A DNA stretch of 64,000 nt from an uncultured Candidatus Melainabacteria bacterium (GCA_934693165.1 CAKUUX010000007.1:40647-104646), one strand, 5' to 3'; counted from the stretch's first letter, positions 53,583 to 62,602 are shown. Notes: generated from the letters alone by a model not told the origin. Numbers and translations: made by a program.

Positions 53583-54509
53583 CTATTTACGTCTGTAATA
53601 ACCACAAACTTTTGTACCATCCTCACGAGTATAACCCTCTACCCAAATCAAATCACCTATTTTAACTTTTTCATCAGCTTGAGCTTTTGACATGATATTT
53701 CCAAGGTTTAACTGTTGGTTAATAAAATTTTTATTTTTATCGTATTCATCTTTTGACATTCGTCCAATTTCTTCTCTTGTAATAACCCTCTTTTTATCAA
53801 CATCTCGAGCATTGATATTATAAGAAACATTTCCTGTTAAAACTTTTTGGTTAACATCTTCAGGCTTTTTGTATTCAACTGCATCTTCAAGATTACCCAT
53901 ATCTTCAATAAAATGTTTTCTTTTTGGATAACGACCACCAAGATAATTACCAGTCGAACTTTTTGTTATATATTCAGAATCTTTTGAATATCCAATGATA
54001 TAATTTTCACCTAACTGATTTCTTAAATTTAGATTAAAAACTGTATCATCAACATTTCCGTAATTTCTGATATTTGTTGATTTAATATTATCTTTTTGAA
54101 TTAAATCTCCTACACCATAAGCATTAAAGGTTACAGCTTCATTACCTGTTTCTGCTCCCATAAGTTGGGCTAAGCTACCACCTAAAGAATGCCCTGTAAA
54201 AACTATCTTTTTATTTGGAAAATTTGATTTAGTTTTCAGATAAATATTATGAGCATCTACATACTGACTTGGCAAATTATTGAATGCCATTTGTCCATCA
54301 TTTTTAATATCGCCTTTATCTTTTGACTCTGTTCCTCTAAACGAAATAACAACTGTATTATTTTTATAAAAAATTTCTCCATGAAAACCATTATTCGACT
54401 CGTATTCGTCAAATTTTATCCAGTCTTTTGGTTTGTATTTTTCATTTCCGTTGTAAACACACATTGATAAATTTTTCATTTCATTGTCAAATTCCAAATT
54501 TTTAGCCAT
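53583..54509 (-). CDS. Class 3 lipase-like protein
   Basis: I start at ATG 54509 (MAKNLEFDN), with GAAAGGAG about 13 nt upstream, giving 308 residues. A frame extending to 54581 would overlap the divergent gene. Lipase features are VVISFRGTESKD (about 53), nucleophile elbow TGHSLGGSLAQL with Ser108, and a GVGD/HFIEDMG region for Asp and His. No signal peptide. The C-terminal tail (about 250-308) has charged helices and ends with GYTREDGTKVCGYYRRK, a motif type I associate with phage- or effector-related proteins (recollection). Substrate unknown. Confidence 0.78.
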   Translation of the reverse strand: MAKNLEFDNEMKNLSMCVYNGNEKYKPKDWIKFDEYESNNGFHGEIFYKNNTVVISFRGTESKDKGDIKNDGQMAFNNLPSQYVDAHNIYLKTKSNFPNKKIVFTGHSLGGSLAQLMGAETGNEAVTFNAYGVGDLIQKDNIKSTNIRNYGNVDDTVFNLNLRNQLGENYIIGYSKDSEYITKSSTGNYLGGRYPKRKHFIEDMGNLEDAVEYKKPEDVNQKVLTGNVSYNINARDVDKKRVITREEIGRMSKDEYDKNKNFINQQLNLGNIMSKAQADEKVKIGDLIWVEGYTREDGTKVCGYYRRK

Positions 54510-54552
54510 AAGTATTGTTGCTCTCCTTTCGTGTTTTGTATAATATACTCTT

Positions 54553-54915
54553 ATGTTTTTAGATAAATTAAAAAAAGCCAAATTTAGAAGTAGTTATGGT
54601 TTCAATTTCTTTGTAATCATTGGATTATTTGTATTTGCATTTATAACTTACACATTTATCTCTTTATACTTTTTATCATTTAGTCGAAACTTAGATGAAA
54701 TAGGAACTCCAATTGTTTTTTGTTCACTTTTCTTAATGATAATTACAGCTATAGCGTTTATAATAAGCTTAATTATTTATATTTTTGAAAGACTTTTAAA
54801 CATAAGCATAAAAAATGAAAAATTTTTAAACTCAAATTTTGTGCTAATCCTACAAATACTAAGTTTAATCTCAATGACTATTCCTTTTATTTACATTGGC
54901 TCTGCATTTTTATAG
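54553..54915 (+). CDS. Small membrane protein, unknown
   Basis: 120 residues: a short basic N-terminus, then three hydrophobic helices (about 18-42, 52-82 and 95-118). No recognised family. It is divergent from the lipase with 43 bp between starts, so the two likely share a promoter region. Very A+T-rich, and no strong SD is seen. Its position opposite a lipase allows, but does not show, an immunity-like role. Confidence 0.5.
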   Translation: MFLDKLKKAKFRSSYGFNFFVIIGLFVFAFITYTFISLYFLSFSRNLDEIGTPIVFCSLFLMIITAIAFIISLIIYIFERLLNISIKNEKFLNSNFVLILQILSLISMTIPFIYIGSAFL

Positions 54916-54986
54916 TAATTTGCCATAAGTTTTATTATTTCCTTTTCTTTTTTAAGACTTTATTATTATGACAAATTTAAAAAAAT

Positions 54987-55013
54987 AAAAAAGTCCGCAA
55001 AAATACGGACTTG
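54987..55013 (-). terminator. Terminator after ubiE/menG
   Basis: AAGTCCG and CGGACTT around an A-rich loop, with a T-run on the minus strand. It lies 26 nt past the stop of the methyltransferase. The core is shared with the hairpin at 60044-60065. Confidence 0.8.
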
Positions 55014-55038
55014 ACAAACTAAAATAAATTATAAAAAC

Positions 55039-55716
55039 CTATTTATTATTTCTAAAAACTTCTGCTGAGATTACTTCAAAAGCAAAGTATTTTCTTTTCA
55101 AGAATATAAATCCCTTACGTCTAAAAAGGTTGATTAAATCTGTAGAACTTAAAAATTCTTTTTTTGATGAAATTAAATATCTGAAAGAATTCTTTTTTGA
55201 TGTGAAACTTGTTAGGATGCTTGTTAATAAATCAAAAACAGAATTTGCAAAAGATTTATCACAACTAAAATCAAGATTTAAAATTTGTCCTTTTGGTTTT
55301 AGAACTCTATGAATTTCACTTATTACTCTTTCATAGTTTTCAATATTTCTTAAGCCAAAACCAATTGTCACAATATCAAAGGTATCATCTTCAAATGGCA
55401 GTTCTCTACCGTCTGCTAAGAAAAATTTCATATTATTTTGATAATCTTTTTGTTTATTTCTTGCAATTTCAAGCATTTTTTCTGAAAAATCAATTCCAGT
55501 AATATTTAAGTTTGGATTAATTTTATTTATAAAAAAAGCCAAATCGCCTGTTCCTGTACATATATCAAGAACATTGCTTCCGTCTTCTATGTTTAATAAT
55601 TTTAAACTTTTCTTTTTTACTCGGGTTTGCATACCAAGAGAAATTACTCTATTAAAAAAATCATATCTTTTTGCTAAATTATTAAACAAATTTTTTATTG
55701 TTTCAGGATTTTTCAT
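55039..55716 (-). CDS. UbiE/MenG-type quinone methyltransferase
   Basis: 225 residues, class I SAM-dependent methyltransferase. NLAKRYDFFNRVISLGMQ at the start, motif I LDICTGTGDLAF (about 50), DGRELPFEDDTFDIVTIGFGLRN (about 102-124), and RVLKPKGQ are the UbiE/MenG signatures. Known members methylate demethylmenaquinone or the ubiquinone precursor. No other quinone or respiration gene is nearby, so the in vivo substrate is open. The start is 24 bp from the divergent GT39 gene. Confidence 0.88.
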   Translation of the reverse strand: MKNPETIKNLFNNLAKRYDFFNRVISLGMQTRVKKKSLKLLNIEDGSNVLDICTGTGDLAFFINKINPNLNITGIDFSEKMLEIARNKQKDYQNNMKFFLADGRELPFEDDTFDIVTIGFGLRNIENYERVISEIHRVLKPKGQILNLDFSCDKSFANSVFDLLTSILTSFTSKKNSFRYLISSKKEFLSSTDLINLFRRKGFIFLKRKYFAFEVISAEVFRNNK

Positions 55717-55740
55717 AAATTTTATAGTAACATAAATCTT

Positions 55741-57411
55741 ATGAATTCACTATCTCGAAAATACTTATTTTTAATTATGGGATTGCTAATCTTTATTGGT
55801 TTAGAATTAAGATTAGTATTTATAGATTTACCTTTATGGTACGACGAGGCTCAATCTGTATTAATTGCAAAAATGAGCGTTCCGTTTGGTATAAGTAATT
55901 ATTTGCAAAATATTGATTTACAACATACGCCATTGTATTTTTATATTTTACATTTTTGGATAAATTTATTTGGAGAAAGCGATATTGTACTAAAAGTTTT
56001 ATCATTAATTTTTAGTTTGCTAAGTATTCCGTATTCATACAAACTTGCAAAGCAATTTACTGACGAAAAGTTTGCACTAATTGCACCATTACTAATAACA
56101 TTCAACACTTTTAATATTGTTTATTCTACAGAAGTTAGAATGTATTCAATGATATTATTTTTAACCATTTTATCAATAAATTACCTAATGGAATATCTAA
56201 AATCTGATAGTAAAAAAGCCTTATTAAAATTAACTATCGTAAATCTTCTTATGCCTTACACTTTTACTGGTGCATTCGTTTTTGTTTTAGCACAAATTAT
56301 TTCAACAATAATAATTTACACAAAATCTAAAAACTTAAAAGAATACTTACTATCAAATGGAATATTAGGAATACTTTTAATTCCATATTTTATAACGCTT
56401 TTAGATTTTTCTTTTAAAAGAGCCTCTTTTCTATTATCACACGTAACAGACTTTAGCCTATCAAATATTTTTGGTATTTTTCAAAACTTTTTAGCACCTG
56501 ATTTTGGAACAATTTATTGGGCAACATTAAATCCTTTTTATATAAACTTACATACATTATTATTTGTTTATATACCTTTATTTACAGCAATTTACATTAT
56601 TTATTTAGCAGTAAAATCTTCTAGCAAAAATATTAGACTTTTATCTTTAATCACATTTACAACATTTTTAGTATTTGTCGTTTTTGCAATAAACAAAACA
56701 ATCGTTTTAGCTCCAAGATATTTGATATTTATATCTCCATTATTATTGATTTTATTGACTATTGGGCTAAAAGAAGTTAAGAAATCTTTAGCAATTTTCT
56801 TTGTAATTTATTATCTAATTTTTTCAATATGTTTTATTTTTACAAACAAAACAGTAAAAACCTTAAAAACAAACGCATTAATGAGTTCTGTTAACGTAAT
56901 AAATTCATTAAATTTATCTAATAAAGATATGGTCATTATGCCGTTTGCCTCTTCTGTGATTGAACACTATTTGAATGAAAATTCTCCTCGTGTTCCAAGA
57001 CTGGAAGCAATACAAGAATTAAGAATTTACAATAATAAAAATATTTATTCGGAAAATATAATTGAAGACTTTAAAACTAAAAGAATAAACGATGTTTTCA
57101 GAAATATTATTTTAACAAATGGATATATTTCAGAAAATTTTCACAACTACATTTTAGATACTTTTGTAAATCCTGTTGAAAAAGGTCATTACATTGTTTT
57201 TGCAATTTTTGGTGGTGATACAGAAACGCTTATTCCAGAAAAAGATTTGAAAGAAATGTTCAATGATGAAAATTATTCAGAAAAAAATATTTTAAACGGA
57301 ATATTATCAAAAATGTTCTTAGATATTCATAAAATTGTTCAAGAAAAGGCAACATTAATGGGTACAAAAATCATTGATAATAACGTTTATTTTATCTATA
57401 AAAAACGTTAA
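55741..57411 (+). CDS. Glycosyltransferase family 39 (ArnT/PMT-like)
   Basis: 556 residues, polytopic inner-membrane enzyme using a lipid-linked sugar donor. About ten to twelve TM helices lie in residues 8-380. The catalytic region after TM1 is DLPLWYDEAQSVLIAK with the Asp-Glu pair, and a second acidic site is YSTEVRMYSM (about 130). The C-terminal 170 residues are soluble. The acceptor is unknown; lipid A, protein or teichoic-like polymers are possible. The ATG is 24 bp from the divergent ubiE/menG start and no SD is visible. It overlaps the next, opposite gene by 4 bp. Confidence 0.82.
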   Translation: MNSLSRKYLFLIMGLLIFIGLELRLVFIDLPLWYDEAQSVLIAKMSVPFGISNYLQNIDLQHTPLYFYILHFWINLFGESDIVLKVLSLIFSLLSIPYSYKLAKQFTDEKFALIAPLLITFNTFNIVYSTEVRMYSMILFLTILSINYLMEYLKSDSKKALLKLTIVNLLMPYTFTGAFVFVLAQIISTIIIYTKSKNLKEYLLSNGILGILLIPYFITLLDFSFKRASFLLSHVTDFSLSNIFGIFQNFLAPDFGTIYWATLNPFYINLHTLLFVYIPLFTAIYIIYLAVKSSSKNIRLLSLITFTTFLVFVVFAINKTIVLAPRYLIFISPLLLILLTIGLKEVKKSLAIFFVIYYLIFSICFIFTNKTVKTLKTNALMSSVNVINSLNLSNKDMVIMPFASSVIEHYLNENSPRVPRLEAIQELRIYNNKNIYSENIIEDFKTKRINDVFRNIILTNGYISENFHNYILDTFVNPVEKGHYIVFAIFGGDTETLIPEKDLKEMFNDENYSEKNILNGILSKMFLDIHKIVQEKATLMGTKIIDNNVYFIYKKR

Positions 57412-58166
57412 CCAAGATTTTTGTAATATTCTAAAACATCAAGTTTTTGTTCAATATTTTGTATTCTCAAAAGGTCTTCTTTTGTTGTATATTCTTTATT
57501 TTTAATCCATTCTAGTTCAAATTTAAATGCAAGGATAAGATTTTCCTCAAAATCTGCATTGTTTTTTGCTAAAGATGAATTAAATATAACCTTTTTAGTT
57601 TCGAATGCTGATAAGAAAAGAAGTTTTTTAAAGAATGGCAATGACATTAAATCAACATTTCCACCCACAATAAGTTCTTTTCCTTTTGTGTGACAAAAAC
57701 CTTGTAGCATTGACGCAAAATCTTCAATTTTTTGACAATTTACTGTGGTTTTATCCATTCCTAAAGAAGCTGTTAAATCGCTTCTTCCAAGAATAACGCC
57801 TTTAATGTTTTGTGCTACTTCAAAGATTTCGAATAAGTATGTAAAAGCGTTTTGAGTTTCAATATTTATGTATAAATCAGGAAATACATTACCATAAATA
57901 GTTTTTACGGTTTCTACAAATTTTTTGACTGTGTATGCTGATTCAACCATAGGTGCAACAATTGTTTTTGCATTAAACTCTCTTGCTTTTTTAACATCAA
58001 GTATGCTTGTTGCTCCACCTAATTTTATCGTTAAGTCAATGTCTAAATCTTTTAATATATCAGATAGATATTTAAGTTCAGCGTTTGAAATAACTTCACT
58101 TTCAAATTCGACTTTGATACCTTTCAAATAATTTTTGCTTTTTAATTCTTCTAAAATCTTTTTCAT
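57408..58166 (-). CDS. HpcH/HpaI-like aldolase/citrate lyase family protein
   Basis: 252 residues, TIM-barrel. The segments IVAPMVESAYTVKKFVE, YINIETQNA and GVILGRSDLTASLGMDK correspond to the family's substrate and metal-binding loops (Glu in IET, Asp in RSDL). The family cleaves or forms C-C bonds of 2-keto-acids or CoA thioesters. There is no partner such as citF or a mandelate-type gene beside it. The N-terminus (first 40 residues) is less typical. It is convergent with the GT39 gene. Confidence 0.78.
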   Translation of the reverse strand: MKKILEELKSKNYLKGIKVEFESEVISNAELKYLSDILKDLDIDLTIKLGGATSILDVKKAREFNAKTIVAPMVESAYTVKKFVETVKTIYGNVFPDLYINIETQNAFTYLFEIFEVAQNIKGVILGRSDLTASLGMDKTTVNCQKIEDFASMLQGFCHTKGKELIVGGNVDLMSLPFFKKLLFLSAFETKKVIFNSSLAKNNADFEENLILAFKFELEWIKNKEYTTKEDLLRIQNIEQKLDVLEYYKNLG

Positions 58167-58189
58167 ACTTATAAGATAACATAAAAAAC

Positions 58190-58209
58190 AGGGGATTAAA
58201 AAATCCCCT
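58190..58209 (-). terminator. Terminator after the tail-like gene pair
   Basis: AGGGGATT and AATCCCCT around AAAA with a T-run on the minus strand, just beyond the stop at 58217. Confidence 0.8.
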
Positions 58210-58216
58210 TCGATAA

Positions 58217-58579
58217 TTATTCAATTGTTTCTTTTAAAATAGAAAGTTCAGCTCTCAATTCCTTAACTTGAGTATTATAGTAATCAAGCCAAGTTTCTTG
58301 TGTTTCTTCATCCCTGATTGAGGGTTCACAAATTGCACGAACTCTTTTTTTATCCAATTCTTCTAATTTCTTTTCGTATCTTGCAACTTCTTGTAAGATC
58401 TCTTTTTTCTTTTGATTTTCTTTGAATTCAGTATTAACAATAATTTTATCTTGTTCGCTATCGTAAACTAAATATCCTTCGGCACAAGAAATATAATAAG
58501 TATAATCAATATCAAATTCTCTTGAACCTGTAATATTACTTGGATTTACTATTTTATTATCAATAATATCGCAATACAT
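58217..58579 (-). CDS. Phage tail fibre assembly/chaperone-like protein
   Basis: 120 residues. The N-terminal half is beta-like (YISCAEGYLVYDSEQDK). The C-terminal half is a helix with LDKKRVRAICEPSIRDEETQ and ETWLDYYNTQVKELRAEL, the pattern seen at the ends of phage tail fibre assembly proteins (recalled, not searched). It starts one base after the tail-fibre-like gene stop, the usual position for such a chaperone. No other phage gene is seen nearby. Confidence 0.55.
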   Translation of the reverse strand: MYCDIIDNKIVNPSNITGSREFDIDYTYYISCAEGYLVYDSEQDKIIVNTEFKENQKKKEILQEVARYEKKLEELDKKRVRAICEPSIRDEETQETWLDYYNTQVKELRAELSILKETIE

Positions 58580-59968
58580 TTATGCTCCTTTCATTGCATA
58601 GAATACGTATCTATCAGCACTTGGTGTAAAAGTTTCACCAACAAATAACGGTTGTACAAGACAAGTTCCATTTGATATCCAACCGTTTAGAGTTGCTTTA
58701 AAACTTGTGTTTTTCGTTAAGGTTGTGCTTCTTGAATAATCAGGTAGTATTATATAATCATCCCATCCGTTATCGTTGTAATTTCCACATTTATTAACCT
58801 CTGTAATTACACCGTTTTTAACCGTAATGTTTTGTGGTAACGGTACATAATCAAAATCTTCCCAACTTGTACCAGTATATTTTTTTGAAGAATAAGGTTT
58901 TGTTAATGTATTTAACCATACAGAATTTAATAAATTAACGCCTGTTTGTTGTGTTGCTGTAATTGTAATATTATCCATAGCGTTAATACTCGTGTTGCCA
59001 ACACCTTTTGCTGTTGGAAGTATTTTGTAGTATTTATAAAAATTTTCGTTGTCGGATAAATCAATATTCCAACTTGCAACTTGACCTAGAGTGCTATTTG
59101 TAAAAGATTTAATGGTAGTCCAAGTTGAATTATCATTAGATGCGAGAATATCACCTTTTGAAATTGCGCCGTCGTTATAAGAAACGTTATTACAATTAAC
59201 AATCGTCAACGTTGTTATTTTTATAGGTGTCGGATTATAAAATATCCAATATCCGTTAGGATATGCAATTGCGCTGCCTGTTCCGTAACTTCTTCCTGTA
59301 TAACCTTTGAATAGTTGCCAAACTGCGCCACCTAAATCTGATGTTGCACCTGTAGAGCTTACTGCAAATTTATCCCCTCCAAGGGTTCCGTTATTACTAG
59401 CTGATGCCATTACAGGTTGTGTCCAAGACTTTTCAACAAGTCCCTCTGGTTCTTTCTTTTGCTTGTAAATGGTATTTGCTATAGGAATACAAGCTCCTTC
59501 TGCTCCTATAAATAGGTTATATGTACCATCTGCTAATTCGCCTATGTTTATATCTGGAATTGTATCTCGTTCAAAGTTTGAACCATTTGCTAAAGTCCCT
59601 TTTAAGGGTTTATAGTTTGTTCCGTCATCAATTTTGAAAACTAATTTTGTAGTATCTTCAATATCTAATAAATCAGGTTGAGTTTCAGAATCTATATTCC
59701 CAAATTCAAATAAAAAACTTTTTTTCAGCTCCTTATTTTGAATTTTTTCTGTAATTGAACTTTCTATTTCATTTTTTGCTGTATCAAATTGAGATTTGCT
59801 AATTGGTTGATTATTCGAAATAGCATCTTTTATTGTTATATAACCTTCATTATCAGCATCTATTTTTTTGTTTAACTCATCTTTTATTGCAGAAAAATTT
59901 TCATTTACTTCTTCGGCTTTTGCTTTTGTTCCTGCAACAAAGGTATGAGGTGTTTTAAAATTTGCCAT
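58580..59968 (-). CDS. Phage tail fibre-like protein with discoidin-like domain
   Basis: 462 residues. The start MANFKTPHTFVAGTKAKAEE and VNENFSAIKDEL is the typical baseplate-attachment region of phage tail fibres (short coiled coil). It continues with a helical segment to about 90, a beta region, and about residues 185-335 with WQLFKGYTGRSYGTGSAI and KYYKILPTAK, resembling an F5/8 (discoidin) carbohydrate-binding fold. The end (VFYAMKGA) is short. It pairs with the gene at 58217. Its isolation suggests a remnant, a domesticated adhesin or assembly outside a prophage. Confidence 0.65.
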   Translation of the reverse strand: MANFKTPHTFVAGTKAKAEEVNENFSAIKDELNKKIDADNEGYITIKDAISNNQPISKSQFDTAKNEIESSITEKIQNKELKKSFLFEFGNIDSETQPDLLDIEDTTKLVFKIDDGTNYKPLKGTLANGSNFERDTIPDINIGELADGTYNLFIGAEGACIPIANTIYKQKKEPEGLVEKSWTQPVMASASNNGTLGGDKFAVSSTGATSDLGGAVWQLFKGYTGRSYGTGSAIAYPNGYWIFYNPTPIKITTLTIVNCNNVSYNDGAISKGDILASNDNSTWTTIKSFTNSTLGQVASWNIDLSDNENFYKYYKILPTAKGVGNTSINAMDNITITATQQTGVNLLNSVWLNTLTKPYSSKKYTGTSWEDFDYVPLPQNITVKNGVITEVNKCGNYNDNGWDDYIILPDYSRSTTLTKNTSFKATLNGWISNGTCLVQPLFVGETFTPSADRYVFYAMKGA

Positions 59969-60043
59969 TTATTACCTTTCTACAGGGGATATTATATTAG
60001 GGTTATGCTTCAATGTATTATATAATTTTCTTTTTTCTCTTAA

Positions 60044-60065
60044 AAGTCCGTAAATCTACGGACTT
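60044..60065. terminator. Hairpin between tail-like gene and ldpA-like gene
   Basis: AAGTCCGTA and TACGGACTT around a 4-nt loop. The stem and the following TTGAC repeat the hairpin at 54987-55013. It lies upstream of the 60104 gene and behind the tail-fibre-like gene start. It has no strong T-run on the plus side. Its role is uncertain. Confidence 0.45.
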
Positions 60066-60103
60066 GACGTTGTGTTTGTAATATAATTTTTGTGTGAGGA
60101 CTT

Positions 60104-61030
60104 ATGATAGAAGAACTTTTAAAATCAAATAGATATTTTAAACTTGTCTGTGGAGCAGGAAATGAGGACACTTCTGCAATTGCAAAGCTTATGAAAATTT
60201 ATTATGAAGCAGGTTGTAAAGTCTTTGATTTATGCATGAGTGATGAGGTTGGCAAAATCGCTAAAAAAACTTGTTCAGATGCAATTTTGTGTTTTTCTTA
60301 TGGTATAAAAGATGATCCTCATACAGTTAAAGCAAAAATTAATCCAGAACTTTGCTCGGGATGTTTAATTTGTGAAGATACTTGTATCCAAAATGCTATT
60401 CATAATTCTACAATTGATGAAAATAAATGTGTCGGATGTAAGCAATGTCTTTCAGTTTGTTCAAATAATGCAATTGAAACTTACTCAAAAACAAAAGATT
60501 TAGAAGATGTTTTACCTGACGTTTTAAAATATAATCCCCAATGTATAGAACTTCACGCTTGCTCTGATAATGAGGATGAAGTTGAACATAATTGGAGATA
60601 TATTGAAAGCAAGTATTCTGGCATTATGAGTCTTTGTATTGACCGTTCAATTTTAGGTGATAAAAAAGTTATCTCACGAATAAAAAGACTTATCGAAAAT
60701 AGAAAACCTTATTCGACAATTATTCAAGCAGACGGTAATCCTATGAGTGGTGGAGTTGATGATTATAAAACAACTCTTCAAGCTGTTGCTATGGCAGAAG
60801 TTATTCAAAAAAATAATTTACCTGTTTATATAGTCCTTTCTGGGGGGACAAATTCTAAAACAAAAACTTTGGCAAACCTTTGTAACGTTGATATAAACGG
60901 CATTGCAATAGGTTCGTTTGCTAGAAAAATTGTTAAAAAATACGTAGAACAACAAGACCTTTTTGAAGATAAAAAATCTTTTAATGAGGCTGTAGAAATC
61001 GCAACAAAGTTAATTAATTCAACTTATTAA
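60104..61030 (+). CDS. LdpA-like protein with two [4Fe-4S] clusters
   Basis: 308 residues. Residues 11-70 (YFKLVCGAGNEDTSAIAKLM) resemble the N-terminus of cyanobacterial LdpA, which in Synechococcus is a redox input protein of the circadian clock. Two ferredoxin motifs follow: Cys84-x2-Cys87-x2-Cys90-x3-Cys94 and Cys109-x2-Cys112-x2-Cys115-x3-Cys119. The C-terminal two thirds has a TIM-barrel-like pattern with ADGNPMSGG and VLSGGTNSKTKTLA, also seen in LdpA. No kai gene is here. The clock role is not implied; an iron-sulphur redox function is likely. The assignment is from recalled family features. Confidence 0.7.
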   Translation: MIEELLKSNRYFKLVCGAGNEDTSAIAKLMKIYYEAGCKVFDLCMSDEVGKIAKKTCSDAILCFSYGIKDDPHTVKAKINPELCSGCLICEDTCIQNAIHNSTIDENKCVGCKQCLSVCSNNAIETYSKTKDLEDVLPDVLKYNPQCIELHACSDNEDEVEHNWRYIESKYSGIMSLCIDRSILGDKKVISRIKRLIENRKPYSTIIQADGNPMSGGVDDYKTTLQAVAMAEVIQKNNLPVYIVLSGGTNSKTKTLANLCNVDINGIAIGSFARKIVKKYVEQQDLFEDKKSFNEAVEIATKLINSTY

Positions 61031-62365
61031 TTATTTGTTTTTCATTTTGCGTTCACGTAAAGAAATACGGATTGGAGTACCAAAAAATCCGAAAGATTCT
61101 CTAAGTTTATTTTCCAAATATCTCTTATAGTGATCTTTTAACAAATCTGAATTGTTTGCAAAAATAACAAATGTAGGTGGTTTAACCCCAACTTGTGTAG
61201 TATAAAGAATTTTAAGACGTTTATTCTTAACACTTTGTGGTGGGTTCATAACGTATGCTTCATTAATGATTTTGTTTAATAAACCAGTTGAGATACGTTT
61301 TGTACATTGTTCGTAAACTTCTTGCGTTTTTGTATAAATGCTTGTTAATCTTTGTTTTGTTTTAGCACTGATATAAATTTTTGGTGCATATTCAAGGAAT
61401 GGAATATCTTTTGAGATTTTTTTGTCAAATTCACCAATCGTATTTGATTTTTTGTCCTCAATTAAATCCCATTTGTTAACTGCAATAATAATGCCTTTGC
61501 CTGCCTCTGTAATTGTTGAAGCAATTTTTTTGTCTTGGTCTGAAATGCCTAGAGTTGCATCAATAACTAAAATTGCAACATCACAGTCACGAATAGAACG
61601 GATAGCTCTATCCACAGCGAATTTTTCTACGCCCCAGTCAACCTTTGCTTTTTTACGTATGCCTGCAGTATCAACGATAATAAACTCTTTTCCCTCGTAA
61701 TGTACTAAACTATCAATACTATCACGAGTTGTACCAGATACATCTGAAACAATTACACGTTCCTTGTTTAAAAGTGCATTTGTAATAGAAGATTTGCCAA
61801 CATTAGGACGACCAACAATAGCGATTTTAATTCTGCCATCGTCTTCTTCTTTTTCGTTATTGATTTCAAAATCTTCTGTGATTAATTCTAAGATATCACC
61901 AACTCCACCTGAGCCGTGAAGAGCAGAGATTGCGTGAGGTTCTCCGATAGCTAATGAATAGAAGTCAGCGCACATATTGTTTTCTAGGTATGAATCGATT
62001 TTGTTAACTACCAAGAAAACAGGTTTATCTGTCATACGCAAAATATTTGCAATAGCTTCATCAACTGGGTGAACGCCGTCTTTACCATCAACAACAAAAA
62101 TAATCTTGTCAGCTTCTTCGCAAGCAATTTTTGCTTGGTCAAAGATTGAGTTCATAATTTCGTCATCATCATCAGGAATAATTCCTCCTGTGTCGATAAC
62201 AGTAAACCATTTATTTTGCCATTCAACATCTGTGTAAATTCTGTCACGAGTTACACCTGGTTGGTCATCAACAATTGAATGACGTTTCCCTAAAAGACGA
62301 TTAACAAATGTAGATTTGCCTACATTTGGTCTTCCAACTATTGCTACTATCGGTTTTCTTTTCAT
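61031..62365 (-). CDS. der: Ribosome biogenesis GTPase Der (EngA)
   Basis: 444 residues with two tandem G domains and a C-terminal KH-like domain, unique to Der, which acts in 50S assembly. G1: GRPNVGKSTFVNRLLGK (about 10), DTGGIIPDD and NKID. G2: GRPNVGKSSITNALLNK (about 186), DTAGIRKK and NKWDL. The KH-like part begins near 360 and ends LRERKMKNK. It is 1 bp from the convergent stop of the LdpA-like gene and is preceded on the minus strand by a 71-residue ORF, likely co-transcribed. Confidence 0.97.
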   Translation of the reverse strand: MKRKPIVAIVGRPNVGKSTFVNRLLGKRHSIVDDQPGVTRDRIYTDVEWQNKWFTVIDTGGIIPDDDDEIMNSIFDQAKIACEEADKIIFVVDGKDGVHPVDEAIANILRMTDKPVFLVVNKIDSYLENNMCADFYSLAIGEPHAISALHGSGGVGDILELITEDFEINNEKEEDDGRIKIAIVGRPNVGKSSITNALLNKERVIVSDVSGTTRDSIDSLVHYEGKEFIIVDTAGIRKKAKVDWGVEKFAVDRAIRSIRDCDVAILVIDATLGISDQDKKIASTITEAGKGIIIAVNKWDLIEDKKSNTIGEFDKKISKDIPFLEYAPKIYISAKTKQRLTSIYTKTQEVYEQCTKRISTGLLNKIINEAYVMNPPQSVKNKRLKILYTTQVGVKPPTFVIFANNSDLLKDHYKRYLENKLRESFGFFGTPIRISLRERKMKNK

Positions 62366-62386
62366 AGTTTTATTGTAGCACGAATA

Positions 62387-62602
62387 TCATATATTCAAAA
62401 TATTCTCTAAATTATTAAATTTTTTATTTGTTTGTTTACATTCATCCAATAATAATCGAGTTATTTCTTCTATTTCAATTTTTTGAAAATCGTAAAGATG
62501 CATATTTAAAAGTGCAGAAACTACGTGTTTTTGTCTACTTATGTGTATTCCAATATTATGCATATCTTCTTCAAGCATTTGAACTTCTATTTTTTCTGCC
62601 AT
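62387..62602 (-). CDS. Hypothetical 71-residue protein
   Basis: A small, acidic-to-neutral, all-helical polypeptide with two predicted helices (about 5-35 and 37-66), no Cys in the first half and no membrane segment. GAGGTAAATATT before the ATG supports translation. It ends 21 nt ahead of the der start on the same strand, so it may be an accessory of the der transcript. No family recognised. Confidence 0.55.
   Translation of the reverse strand: MAEKIEVQMLEEDMHNIGIHISRQKHVVSALLNMHLYDFQKIEIEEITRLLLDECKQTNKKFNNLENILNI

Noticed and set aside
58217..59968. Complete prophage
   Set aside because: Only two tail-like genes are present; flanking genes are cellular, with no integrase, capsid or att repeats.
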